From contig JACREY010000003.1 of assembly GCA_016218085.1 (NCBI GenBank), positions 1 through 64,000 on the forward strand: a stretch of DNA of 64,000 nt, given 5' to 3'. The stretch comes from Ignavibacteriota bacterium (GTDB lineage Bacteria > Bacteroidota > Ignavibacteria > Tepidaquicellales > Tepidaquicellaceae). Position numbers and translations under genes: made by a program. Positions 56,217-64,000 of the stretch are shown in pieces. A model generated the notes under the pieces. The model had not been told where the DNA came from. It did no database searches and saw only the letters and a list, made by a program, of their open reading frames with translations. Positions within the stretch are counted from its first letter, which is position 1; every line of letters starts with the position of its first letter.

Positions 56217-56253
56217 TATAGTATTTCCATAAAAAAATATAAATAATATTGAT

Positions 56254-56335
56254 GCGTGAATGGCGGAATTGGCAGACGCACTAGACTTAGGATCTAGCGG
56301 GGCAACCCGTGGGGGTTCGACTCCCCCTTCGCGCA
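56254..56335 (+). tRNA. tRNA-Leu, anticodon TAG
   Basis: A full cloverleaf can be drawn: acceptor stem GCGTGAA paired with TTCGCGC (one G-T pair), anticodon stem CTAGA/TCTAG with TAG at 56288-56290, a long variable arm (class II tRNA, 'CGGGGCAACCCG'), and T-loop 'GGGGGTTCGACTCCCCC'. It reads CUA codons and, by wobble, others of the CUN box. The 3' CCA is not encoded; after the discriminator A comes CAC. clpX starts 31 bases later. Confidence 0.96.
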
Positions 56336-56366
56336 CACTGTAAACTAATTTTAAACTATTGATTTT

Positions 56367-57659
56367 ATGACATCAAAAAATACTTCCCGAACAGTTTCAC
56401 CGCGATGCTCATTTTGCGGAAGAAGTGCAGATAAAGTGACGAATATGATTAAAGGACCGGTCGACACATACGGTAAAGCGATTTACATTTGCGAAATCTG
56501 CATAGGCAATGCTCTTCAGATAATAAAAATGAACACAGATTCTGCTTTTAACAGGAGTATGGATAAATTCCGCTCCAATCTTACACCCCAATCAATCAAG
56601 AAATTTCTGGATGAATATATTATCGGGCAGGACGATGCAAAAAAATCATTGGCAGTGGCAGTTTACAATCATTACAAGAGAATAGATTCACTTGAATTCA
56701 ACAGCATAGATGAAGTAGAGATAGAAAAAAGCAATGTGCTTCTTATCGGCGGCACAGGAACCGGGAAAACTTATCTGGCACAGACACTGGCGAGATTTCT
56801 GAATGTACCGTTTGCAATTGCAGATGCAACTACATTGACAGAAGCGGGATATGTTGGTGATGATGTTGAATCGATACTGGTTCACCTTCTGCAAAATGCG
56901 GATTACAATCCATCAAGAGCTGAAAGAGGTATAATATATCTGGATGAGATAGACAAGATTTCAAGAAAGAGCGAAAATGTTTCTATAACAAGAGATGTAT
57001 CCGGAGAAGGAGTACAGCAGGCATTACTGAAAATACTGGAAGGAACGGTAGCAGGCATTCCACCGAAAGGCGGCAGGAAGCATCCCGAACAACCGCTTGT
57101 TAACATCAACACTCGCAATATACTTTTCATTTGCGGCGGAGCTTTCGACGGACTTGAAAAAATTATAGAGAAAAGAGTAGCAAAAGGCTCGATAGGATTT
57201 TCAGGAGAAATATTTTCCAAGAAAGACATAAAGCGCGATGAAATTTTATCGCAGGTTGAGCCTGATGACCTTATAAAATTCGGTATAATACCAGAACTCG
57301 TGGGAAGATTGCCTATAGTGACTACTCTCAGAAGTCTCGACAGGAAAGCCCTGCTCAACATACTTACCGAACCAAAAAATGCAATAATAAAACAATACAA
57401 AAAACTTCTGAGAATGGAAGGTGTGGAACTGGAATTCGATACCGATGCACTGGATGTAGTTGCAGATATTGCAATAGAAAGAGGAACAGGTGCAAGGGCG
57501 CTGCGCTCTATACTCGAAAATATTATGGTTGATATAATGTACAAGATTCCTTCCAAGGAAAACGTACACACTTGTATAATAACAAAAGAAGTAATTACTG
57601 AAAAGAAGGAGCCGGTTTACCTTAGCGGCAACGCTGGCAAGAAAAACCAAAGCGCCTGA
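56367..57659 (+). CDS. clpX: ClpX, ATP-dependent Clp protease ATP-binding subunit
   Basis: A 430-residue unfoldase of the ClpXP protease. The N-terminal zinc-binding domain has '[11 protein letters not shown]' and 'ICEICIGNA' (four Cys). The AAA+ domain has Walker A '[11 protein letters not shown]', Walker B '[12 protein letters not shown]', and the pore loop 'GYVGDDVE'. The C-terminal part ends with '[18 protein letters not shown]' as expected. The loop for ClpP docking appears as '[15 protein letters not shown]' with the following 'IGF' (in 'SIGFSG'). It unfolds tagged proteins in the cytoplasm. clpP and trigger factor genes are not beside it, so the operon has been broken up. Confidence 0.97.
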   Translation: MTSKNTSRTVSPRCSFCGRSADKVTNMIKGPVDTYGKAIYICEICIGNALQIIKMNTDSAFNRSMDKFRSNLTPQSIKKFLDEYIIGQDDAKKSLAVAVYNHYKRIDSLEFNSIDEVEIEKSNVLLIGGTGTGKTYLAQTLARFLNVPFAIADATTLTEAGYVGDDVESILVHLLQNADYNPSRAERGIIYLDEIDKISRKSENVSITRDVSGEGVQQALLKILEGTVAGIPPKGGRKHPEQPLVNINTRNILFICGGAFDGLEKIIEKRVAKGSIGFSGEIFSKKDIKRDEILSQVEPDDLIKFGIIPELVGRLPIVTTLRSLDRKALLNILTEPKNAIIKQYKKLLRMEGVELEFDTDALDVVADIAIERGTGARALRSILENIMVDIMYKIPSKENVHTCIITKEVITEKKEPVYLSGNAGKKNQSA

Positions 57660-57705
57660 TAATTAATAAATTGCTTTTTATTATTATTACAGAATTCTAT
57701 TCCTG

Positions 57706-59157
57706 TTATTCTTCGTTTTTAACCGGTTCATTAGCTTCTTCATCATTTTCAATTTCATAAATTCTTTTTAGATTTACTGAATCCGTGTTTTTGTATTTTT
57801 CCTGCAAATCCTTTTCATACCTCTTCATTTTTTCTTCGAACTTTTTCATTTTCTCTTCATATTTCTTTCCCATTTTTTCCATTTTTTCGGCATCGATATT
57901 TATTTTCAGGCTATCGACTAAAATTTTTATATTTTTATCAAGTTCATCATAGTTAAAATTGAATTTGAAACTGTTTTCATCAAATTCCGGTATTTCAGGA
58001 ATTTCCACGTCAACATCAACGTCTACTTCCGGCGCTTCAGGAATTTCAAAATCGAAGTCCAGTTTGGGCAGATTTTTCAGTTCTTCAAGGCTTTCCTGAT
58101 AATCTTCCATCTCTACCTGATATTCTTCCATCTGTTCATTGAACTTTTCCATTTTCTTGTTAAACTTTTCCATACTCTCATTGAATTTTTCCATCTTCAG
58201 GTTGAAGCGCTCTATTTTTTCCTTGCGGTTAATATCGCCGTGTTTAAGCCGGAGATGCAGGGTATCGAGGCTTCTGTGAACTTCATAAAGCACAGCACCG
58301 GGATTTATATTCTCACCATTTATTCTTACAATCATTTTCTTTATCACCGAATCGTTAATATACTTAATGGGAGTGATAATATTTTCCATTTCTTCGAGTG
58401 CCCTGTCGAGGTCGTAATTATAAACGATATCGTCGTGAATCCTGATTCTGACAGATTCCGGTTCTGCAATATTGAAGCTTACCGTTTTTCCGGCAACACC
58501 ATTCGGCTGGAAATTAAAGCCGACATAGTTACCGAGCCCTGCGTACTTTAATTGTTCATATACGCTGTTTTTTATTTCTTCCGGATTTGCATAATTTTTA
58601 TCATAATCATAATTGAAAATCTTTTCCATTGCCACGGCATACAGGGGTTGTTTTACCGGTTCTGAAATCGGCTGAATATCTATAGTCATTATTTCTTTTA
58701 TATTTGCCAGCTGTGTCTTATATGATTCTATTTCATTTGTATTAGCGGTGGGCATAAGCATTTTATATGTCAGCACTGTTCCGTTATCCGTTTTTGATTC
58801 TTCAACTACCAGCTGTGATTTATCTATCCAGTCAAGATTATCGATTTTCTTTATTGCTTCAGTCTTCTGTTTGTCTATTGTCCAGCTCATCACGCTGCCG
58901 ACCATTTCGGACCTTGTTACGGAAAAGTTTGAAGTGATACCCGCAAGGATAAGGATAATGAAAAGGTATGCAAACTTCATCCTGCCTTCGGAGAACACAA
59001 ACCGGAAGAAAGCATAATTCTTCTTAGCCGGTGCGGAAGAAGCGTGGGCGGCTTCCCTCCTTAGCCAGTTTCCGACATCATTGAAAGACTCCTTATAGCT
59101 CTCTTTTCTGATAGAGTCTAAATATTTATCCTGTATTTTTTCTTCGTAGTTTTCCAT
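57706..59157 (-). CDS. single-pass membrane protein with heptad coiled coil, probable sigma-factor partner
   Basis: A 483-residue protein with a cytoplasmic N-terminal 60 residues, one membrane helix (61-78), a periplasmic beta domain (about 85-300), six nearly exact heptads of the MEKFNxx type (about 310-355), an acidic Pro/Val linker rich in 'DVDV' and 'EIPE', and a second coiled coil near the C-terminus ('EEKMKKFEEKMKRYEKDL'). It lies just downstream of an ECF sigma factor gene, as anti-sigma factors do, and the topology fits, but the usual HxxxCxxC zinc motif is missing. The repeats should form a long rod in the periplasm. Confidence 0.75.
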   Translation of the reverse strand: MENYEEKIQDKYLDSIRKESYKESFNDVGNWLRREAAHASSAPAKKNYAFFRFVFSEGRMKFAYLFIILILAGITSNFSVTRSEMVGSVMSWTIDKQKTEAIKKIDNLDWIDKSQLVVEESKTDNGTVLTYKMLMPTANTNEIESYKTQLANIKEIMTIDIQPISEPVKQPLYAVAMEKIFNYDYDKNYANPEEIKNSVYEQLKYAGLGNYVGFNFQPNGVAGKTVSFNIAEPESVRIRIHDDIVYNYDLDRALEEMENIITPIKYINDSVIKKMIVRINGENINPGAVLYEVHRSLDTLHLRLKHGDINRKEKIERFNLKMEKFNESMEKFNKKMEKFNEQMEEYQVEMEDYQESLEELKNLPKLDFDFEIPEAPEVDVDVDVEIPEIPEFDENSFKFNFNYDELDKNIKILVDSLKINIDAEKMEKMGKKYEEKMKKFEEKMKRYEKDLQEKYKNTDSVNLKRIYEIENDEEANEPVKNEE

Positions 59158-59180
59158 TTGTATAAATTTTTATTTTTACT

Positions 59181-59251
59181 ATCCCGATTCATTCCATTCA
59201 CCGGGATTAGTTTGACTTACAAATTTCAATGCACTTCGTTTTTGAAATTTG
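59181..59251 (-). promoter_or_regulatory. two hairpins between sigma factor and membrane protein genes
   Basis: ATCCCG (59181-59186) pairs with CGGGAT (59202-59207), and CAAATTTCA (59220-59228) with TGAAATTTG (59243-59251). They could lower expression of the partner gene relative to the sigma factor. No T-run follows either. Confidence 0.4.
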
Positions 59252-59258
59252 AGTCTTG

Positions 59259-59849
59259 CTAATAAATTATTTCGCTGTCCGCTGCAATATTTCCGGCAAG
59301 GTGTTTTTCGTAGTCGGATTCGAGTCCTGTGATTATATCCTTCAGTTTTTTCCTTGCCCGGCTGAGTCTGGATTTCACCGCAGAAATGCTTCTCTCCTGC
59401 TGGAGTTCGGTGATTTCCTCAATAGAAAATCCCTCTATTTCAAAAAGCAGGACAGCAATTCTCTCTTTATCGGACAACCTTTCAAGAGCCGCAGAGACAA
59501 GATTCCTGGTATCGCTGTGGACGGCGTTTGTATAAACATCCGGAATGTCTTCCCTCGCCTCGTAAAGCTCAAGCGATATCAGGTTTTTCCAGAAATTTTT
59601 ACGGGTAACGTCGTAAAAGCAATTCGTGATAATTTTAAAGAACCAGGATTTGAATTTCGCCTCCTCTTTCAGCATTCCGAAATTTTCCAGAGCGCGCAGA
59701 AATGCCTGCTGCAAAACATCTTTTGCTTCGCCCGAATGTCTGCCGGAGCAAAGGGCTCTGCAGTACCTGAGAGCATCACTGTAATGCGGTTTTACAAGCT
59801 CTAAAAATTTATCCATTCCGGAATTTTTTATGTTCTTCAGCTCTTTCAA
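59259..59849 (-). CDS. ECF-type RNA polymerase sigma factor
   Basis: A sigma-70 family factor of the extracytoplasmic function type, 196 residues from TTG at 59849 or 185 from ATG at 59816. Region 2 is 'VLQQAFLRALENFGML' with 'FKSWFFKIITNCFYDVTRK', and region 4 is 'LSDKERIAVLLFEIEGFSIEEI' with 'SAVKSRLSRARKKL'. It directs RNA polymerase to envelope or stress genes. The membrane protein gene follows after 101 bases containing two hairpins (ATCCCG/CGGGAT and CAAATTTCA/TGAAATTTG), so both are likely one transcript with internal control. Confidence 0.9.
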   Translation of the reverse strand: MKELKNIKNSGMDKFLELVKPHYSDALRYCRALCSGRHSGEAKDVLQQAFLRALENFGMLKEEAKFKSWFFKIITNCFYDVTRKNFWKNLISLELYEAREDIPDVYTNAVHSDTRNLVSAALERLSDKERIAVLLFEIEGFSIEEITELQQERSISAVKSRLSRARKKLKDIITGLESDYEKHLAGNIAADSEIIY

Positions 59850-60220
59850 TTTATTAGACGTAAAAATAATTTAAAAAGTCGCAGAGTATATAATAAGTTA
59901 GTAAAAATAATCTATATCTGATACGAAATTCAAGAAATATTGTTACGGTGTGTGGGGGGGGGGTAAAATTTATTATGTTATTTTGTTATTATGTTATCAG
60001 AATTATTTTATTAAATTGTTTTTACAGTTAGTTATGTACAGAATACTTGATAACATACGTTATTGATTTGTTATTGGTATGTTATTAGTTATCAAAGAAA
60101 CAGGTATATGGAAAAGAACATTAAATATATAGCCATAATAATATATGGTACATCTTTATTATAAGCAAGATGAAAATATAAATAAATCAAAAATTCTAAA
60201 ATAATTAAAATTACAAAAAT

Positions 60221-60364
60221 ACTTGCTTTCAAGTTTTTGAATAGTGATTTTTGTACAGTGTACAATGCAAATAATTACTATAAAAATAATGGTGTTATAG
60301 CAATATTAGGATTTAAAAATCACGTTCATTTAGAGGAGTAATGAAAGTTACTCCTCTTTTTTTT
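60221..60364 (+). ncRNA. candidate small RNA, possibly tracrRNA
   Basis: A perfect 10-bp terminator stem AGAGGAGTAA / TTACTCCTCT followed by eight T ends here, but no plus-strand ORF precedes it, so it should end a non-coding transcript. Upstream are ACTTG-CTTT-CAAGT (60221-60234), the TTGTACA palindrome, and a small GATTT/AAATC stem. Position next to cas2 of a type II system suggests a tracrRNA. The 5' end and any match to the CRISPR repeat are unknown because no repeat is in the window. Confidence 0.35.
60332..60364 (+). terminator. orphan rho-independent terminator
   Basis: AGAGGAGTAA, loop TGAAAG, TTACTCCTCT, then T8. The T-run is only on the plus strand, so it does not serve cas2, which runs on the minus strand. 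Confidence 0.88.
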
Positions 60365-60383
60365 AGCCACAGAGGACACAGAG

Positions 60384-60713
<330 letters not shown>

Positions 60714-60717
60714 TTAA

Positions 60718-60757
60718 GTTTATAAAGTTATAAAGTTTGTAAAGTTCTTAAAGTTCA
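60718..60757. repeat. short tandem TAAAGTT repeats between cas1 and cas2
   Basis: Four to five imperfect copies of a 9-10-base unit containing TAAAGTT lie in the cas1-cas2 gap, followed by a GC-richer 'CTCCACGGCGGATG' piece. They look like an inserted intergenic repeat, not CRISPR repeats. Confidence 0.7.
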
Positions 60758-60816
60758 TCCTCCACGGCGGATGCAAAAAACGCATAAAGCAAAAAATTTA
60801 CTTAAAATGCGCTTAG

Positions 60817-61725
60817 TCACTTAGAAAATTCTGGATATTTTATTTTTTTTATTTCTCCTGAATAGCATTTAGCCAAAGATGCAGTTGTCTTGTGCATAGC
60901 CACCATTAAAGGTTTTCTTTCATCATCTAAATATACATCTAAAGTAGGAATTATAAGTAATTTTTTCTTAATATTTGTATTTAGTTCGGATATATCTTTC
61001 TCTTCTTTAGTAATTTCAAGAACAATTTTATCGACAAACGGGCGGTAAGGTTCCATAATATCATCTGCAAGGCAATAGGCATTATATTTATTGTGATGAT
61101 GGATGCCAAGCGTAGGGAGTAATCCGGAGCCGACTAAAGAGCGGGCAACAACAGCTCTTAAAACAGCATATCCATAATTCAATAAATTATTGGGCGGCTC
61201 ACCATATCTATCTCGTGAAAAATTAATTTCAGGAGAAAATAAATTTTTCCAGTAATAAGCCGAAGCACGGGCTTCCAGGTTTGATGTATCACCGGATTTT
61301 ACTTGTTCAGACCAGGCAAATATATTCTGAGAATTTTTTCCGATTGATTTTAATAGTGATGCCTGATTCGATATTTTATAAGAAATCGTTTGTTGCCAAA
61401 GTTGTTTTTTAAGTGGTACAGAAGCATTAACCTGATTTTTGAAAAATTCAGATTGAAGAGCATTTCCATCGAGATTCAGGAGCATACCGGCCGGGAGATG
61501 GGAGCTATTACAAATTACAACGGCAACATTATTTTCGAGTAAAAGCGAAAGTGAGTATTGAGTTAAAGCAACTCCGAAATGGTCAACGATAACTACCCCA
61601 ATATCTTCGATAGGTATTTTAGTTTCCTCACTATTCCCTGTTTCTGATTTCTTATTAATTATTAACTGTAAATCTTTGCAGTTAATAAAACAGGGATTAC
61701 CGAAATAAAGAGTTTTTTTAATCAT
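60817..61725 (-). CDS. cas1: CRISPR-associated endonuclease Cas1, type II
   Basis: A 302-residue integrase of the type II Cas1 group. It cuts and joins new spacers at the leader end of the array. Conserved segments are 'GVVIVDHFGVALTQYSLSLL', 'NNLLNYGYAVLRAVVARSL' and 'LGIHHHNKYNAYCLADDIME', which include the metal-binding His and acidic residues. Its ATG overlaps the cas9 stop codon (ATGA), so cas9 and cas1 are translationally coupled. Full length. Confidence 0.95.
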   Translation of the reverse strand: MIKKTLYFGNPCFINCKDLQLIINKKSETGNSEETKIPIEDIGVVIVDHFGVALTQYSLSLLLENNVAVVICNSSHLPAGMLLNLDGNALQSEFFKNQVNASVPLKKQLWQQTISYKISNQASLLKSIGKNSQNIFAWSEQVKSGDTSNLEARASAYYWKNLFSPEINFSRDRYGEPPNNLLNYGYAVLRAVVARSLVGSGLLPTLGIHHHNKYNAYCLADDIMEPYRPFVDKIVLEITKEEKDISELNTNIKKKLLIIPTLDVYLDDERKPLMVAMHKTTASLAKCYSGEIKKIKYPEFSK

Positions 61726-64000
61726 AGATTGATATCAGGTTTAATATTACCAAGCCGATCAACTTTAAGTTTGATGCAAATATTTTTTATTGGTAATCCG
61801 GATTCTTTAAAAAACTCCGTTCCATTTGTTCCTTTTCCAAATTCACCCATATATTCCTTTGCAGATTTTGCTTTACCTTCGTGTACTGTAATTTCTTTTG
61901 AGTAATTATGTGGCTGAAAATAAATAGTAATGCCTGAAAATTTAACAACTCTGAAGATCCTTTTAAATAAATTAATTTTTTCCTCAAAATTTATGTTTTC
62001 TAAATTTTCATCCGGCTTTGGAACATAAACTAAATCATTATGAGAAAGAGTAAAAATAAATTTAAAACCATTTTTATTATATTCTAATCCTTTGTCAGTC
62101 TGATAAGGATTTTCACCGGAAGTTTTAAGTTTAACAGCATCAAAAAAAGATACAACATCAAATTTCCTTTCCTTCGTTTCCGGATTTTCATAAACAGTAA
62201 CACAAAAATTTGAACCTTTTTCAACTTCCAATTTTCTTTCAATATCGTATAAAGGAGTTTTTCCAACAACTTTTCCAATAATTCCGTCCTCCATAACACG
62301 AACTGTGTAAGCAGGAATTTTTCTATCTTTGTTAAATTCGAGCAAACCTTCAGCTCCAAATGCTTTTTTAATATCTCCAATATATTCAATCTTATTTATA
62401 TGCTCAATAATTTCTGATTTTAATTTCTCATTTGGTATATTAGAAATCATATTTTCAGTTAATTCTACTAATTTGCAATTAGATATATGTCTTAGCTGAC
62501 CATTATATTTATATACTCCATAATTTGTTTCTTTATGTAATTTTCCTTTTATAGACCATGCTCTATCTTTTCCATTAGATTCATCCTGTTTAAATTTTTC
62601 TATTCTATTTGTTTCAGGATTATATTTCTGATACCAGTTTACTCCTTTTGAAACAAGTCTCTTTTTATTTTTAATGGAAATAATAATACTATTCATAGCT
62701 TCCTCAACCATACTATAGAATCTCTCAGCTTTTATATCATCTTTACCAAGGGGGGGAATAAATTTTCTTAAGCTACCACCGATTGTTTCTTCAATTTTTT
62801 TAGTTTTTCCTTTTGTAATTTGGTTTAATAAATTTAGTTGTTGAATTATACCTTGCCTTGTACAGGCAACAATTAAAGCATCTAAAGCGTGATGGCGATG
62901 ATCAAATCTCTTTGAATAACCTTTAATAACGGTCCTTTTCTTTCCAGTTGGTTCATTATTCCTACCTATAACATCTTCTACTTTTACAAACTCTTTAATT
63001 TCATATTTTTTTTGTAATTCTTCAAAACGTGGTTTAATTAATCGTCTCATCAATTCAGCTACTCCCCATTGCTCTTTTAAGTAATCGGTAACTTGTCCGG
63101 TTGTGGTTTTTACATTTTTATTATCAACAATTTTACCTAACTCTTCTTTTACTCTTTTTGAAATATATTGAGTATCTTTAATCTGCCTATCAATAAAATC
63201 ATCGGGAATTTCTTTAAGATTTAATATTCTTCTTTTTCCTTTTGGAAAAGACATAATTAATTGAACAAAATCATCGTAACTTAATTTTTCATTTTGGCGG
63301 GGAGTTCCTGTATTCAAATATTCATACGAAGTCATATTACTTTTATCTGCATTAATATGACTTTCGCATACGACTTTATTTATTAATCCATCATTATAGT
63401 ATCTTGAACGTGGAATAATATGGTCTATTTCTGTATATTCGGAGAGGATTTCACTTATTTGTAGTGGTTTACCAGTATATGGTGAGCGTTTGCCTGTCTC
63501 ATTCCAGAGTTTAATTTTTTCTATTTCCGCAAGAGAAGGATTATAATTTTGCCCTTTATGTCTCCTTATTTCTTCGATAGCTTCTTTATTTATTACATTC
63601 CTCATGTCCTGACTTTTAGATATTTTTTCCCTATCCTCTTTATTGCTTTTTAGTTCTCTAGCTAATTCGATTCGGATTTCCCCATCCTTTAATTCTGGAT
63701 ATTTCTCCCATATATTTTTAACAAGCATTAATGTTTCGTTCACGATTTGTTCGACGACAGGATTCCGTAAAGAATGTCTTTGGACTATCTTAATTTGTTC
63801 AGGTGATTCATATTTATCAAATTGTTTTGCTGAATGTTTCCCATAAATAAGAGAAGCGGCTTCAAAATACGACAATCCTTTAAAATCACCTATTTCTTTT
63901 TTTGATTTTAATCTTTTTAGCGTTTTAGGATCAAACTCATTATCTAAATCTCCATTTATAAAACTCTCTATTCGTTTTCTGTTTTTCTCTGTAAGATTAT
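61722..64000 (-). CDS. cas9: Cas9, type II-C, 3' part (start beyond the window)
   Basis: The frame stays open to the window edge, giving about 759 residues of a protein that probably has 1300-1450. RuvC-II is 'EIRIELARELKSN', the HNH domain is 'EIDHIIPRS' (catalytic His codon 63420-63422) with 'HINADKSN', and RuvC-III is 'RHHALDALIVACTRQG'; all catalytic residues shown are kept. The rest is the PAM-interacting C-terminal domain, ending 'GNIKPDINL'. The RuvC-I, bridge helix and REC lobes lie outside. With guide RNA it cuts invading DNA. Gene order cas9-cas1-cas2 without csn2 or cas4 is subtype II-C. A G7 run (62750-62756) lies in the gene. Confidence 0.95.
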   Translation of the reverse strand, partial: NLTEKNRKRIESFINGDLDNEFDPKTLKRLKSKKEIGDFKGLSYFEAASLIYGKHSAKQFDKYESPEQIKIVQRHSLRNPVVEQIVNETLMLVKNIWEKYPELKDGEIRIELARELKSNKEDREKISKSQDMRNVINKEAIEEIRRHKGQNYNPSLAEIEKIKLWNETGKRSPYTGKPLQISEILSEYTEIDHIIPRSRYYNDGLINKVVCESHINADKSNMTSYEYLNTGTPRQNEKLSYDDFVQLIMSFPKGKRRILNLKEIPDDFIDRQIKDTQYISKRVKEELGKIVDNKNVKTTTGQVTDYLKEQWGVAELMRRLIKPRFEELQKKYEIKEFVKVEDVIGRNNEPTGKKRTVIKGYSKRFDHRHHALDALIVACTRQGIIQQLNLLNQITKGKTKKIEETIGGSLRKFIPPLGKDDIKAERFYSMVEEAMNSIIISIKNKKRLVSKGVNWYQKYNPETNRIEKFKQDESNGKDRAWSIKGKLHKETNYGVYKYNGQLRHISNCKLVELTENMISNIPNEKLKSEIIEHINKIEYIGDIKKAFGAEGLLEFNKDRKIPAYTVRVMEDGIIGKVVGKTPLYDIERKLEVEKGSNFCVTVYENPETKERKFDVVSFFDAVKLKTSGENPYQTDKGLEYNKNGFKFIFTLSHNDLVYVPKPDENLENINFEEKINLFKRIFRVVKFSGITIYFQPHNYSKEITVHEGKAKSAKEYMGEFGKGTNGTEFFKESGLPIKNICIKLKVDRLGNIKPDINL

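Larger units (their letters stand above)
59850..60383. other. gene-free region beside cas2: G10 tract, hairpins, candidate small RNA, no CRISPR array
   Basis: No ORF is convincing. It holds a possible promoter for the sigma factor gene (minus strand, TTG at 59933-59931 and TATTTTTA at 59909-59902, spacer 21), a run of ten G at 59954-59963, a hairpin GATAACATAC-type stem (60050-60058 / 60077-60085), a palindrome TTGTACA-G-TGTACAA (60251-60265), and a strong plus-strand terminator (60332-60364). No repeat-spacer pattern is visible, although this is where a II-C array often lies. Confidence 0.7.

Noticed and set aside
56254-56335. tRNA-Leu as a prophage attachment site
   Set aside because: No integrase gene and no second copy of the tRNA 3' end was noticed near either phage-like island.
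59256-59804. 182-residue plus-strand ORF over the sigma factor gene
   Set aside because: Antisense shadow; the minus strand codes clear sigma regions 2 and 4.
60718-60757. TAAAGTT repeats as CRISPR repeats or leader
   Set aside because: Units of 9-10 bases without spacers, sitting between cas1 and cas2.

Overview
The window looks like a chromosome segment from an AT-rich, Gram-negative member of the Bacteroidota/Ignavibacteria group, most likely Ignavibacteriales. The main clue is six secreted proteins that end in a type IX secretion (T9SS) sorting domain with the signature 'NYPNPFNP', followed by a 'KVYDI.GKE/K' segment and a 'SSGIYFY.L' strand. Outer-membrane barrel-like proteins, lipoproteins with short lipoboxes, and a TTG-N20-TAnnTTTG promoter before a tRNA gene fit the same phylum. 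No rRNA or other strict taxonomic marker is present, so this placement is an inference from family resemblance.

Layout. 1-758: gene-free, with two diverged copies of a dispersed repeat. 759-11002 (+): a lipoprotein, a CrtI/CrtISO-like FAD oxidoreductase, an APC amino acid permease and a giant alpha-2-macroglobulin whose thioester site reads CAEN. 11076-17054: a probable defence island with an AAA/STAND-like ATPase facing a type III-like restriction (res) and modification (mod) pair. 17718-22940 (-): a barrel protein, an APC permease fused to a Usp-like domain, and a membrane-anchored PpiD/SurA-type prolyl isomerase. 23164-35313: T9SS cargo (BNR/Ycf48-type repeat proteins and a subtilase), a LamG/P-domain lipoprotein gene broken by one in-frame stop, and a further lipoprotein. 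35547-36686: a tandem pair of paralogous membrane proteins.

36878-42135 (+) is the most unusual part. It is a compact, intact phage-like cassette of HK97-type portal, prohead protease, major capsid protein and head connector, followed by three small membrane proteins and an M15 endolysin. No terminase, tail, integrase or repressor gene is seen. A second phage-like pair (a HNH nuclease and a 207-residue phage-type protein) lies at 50444-51599 behind a strong promoter with paired CTAATTAG operators. Ordinary cellular genes separate the two islands: methyltransferase, barrel proteins, T9SS cargo, PAP2 phosphatase and a LolA-like protein.

51876-59849: a 1277-residue hybrid sensor kinase, a small Cys-containing protein, tRNA-Leu(UAG), clpX, and an ECF sigma factor with a coiled-coil membrane protein as its probable partner. 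60384-64000 (-): the 3' part of a type II-C CRISPR locus, cas9 (cut by the window edge), cas1 and cas2. No CRISPR array lies beside cas2. A strong terminator with no ORF in front of it, in the 59.85-60.38 kb gap, points to a small RNA there.
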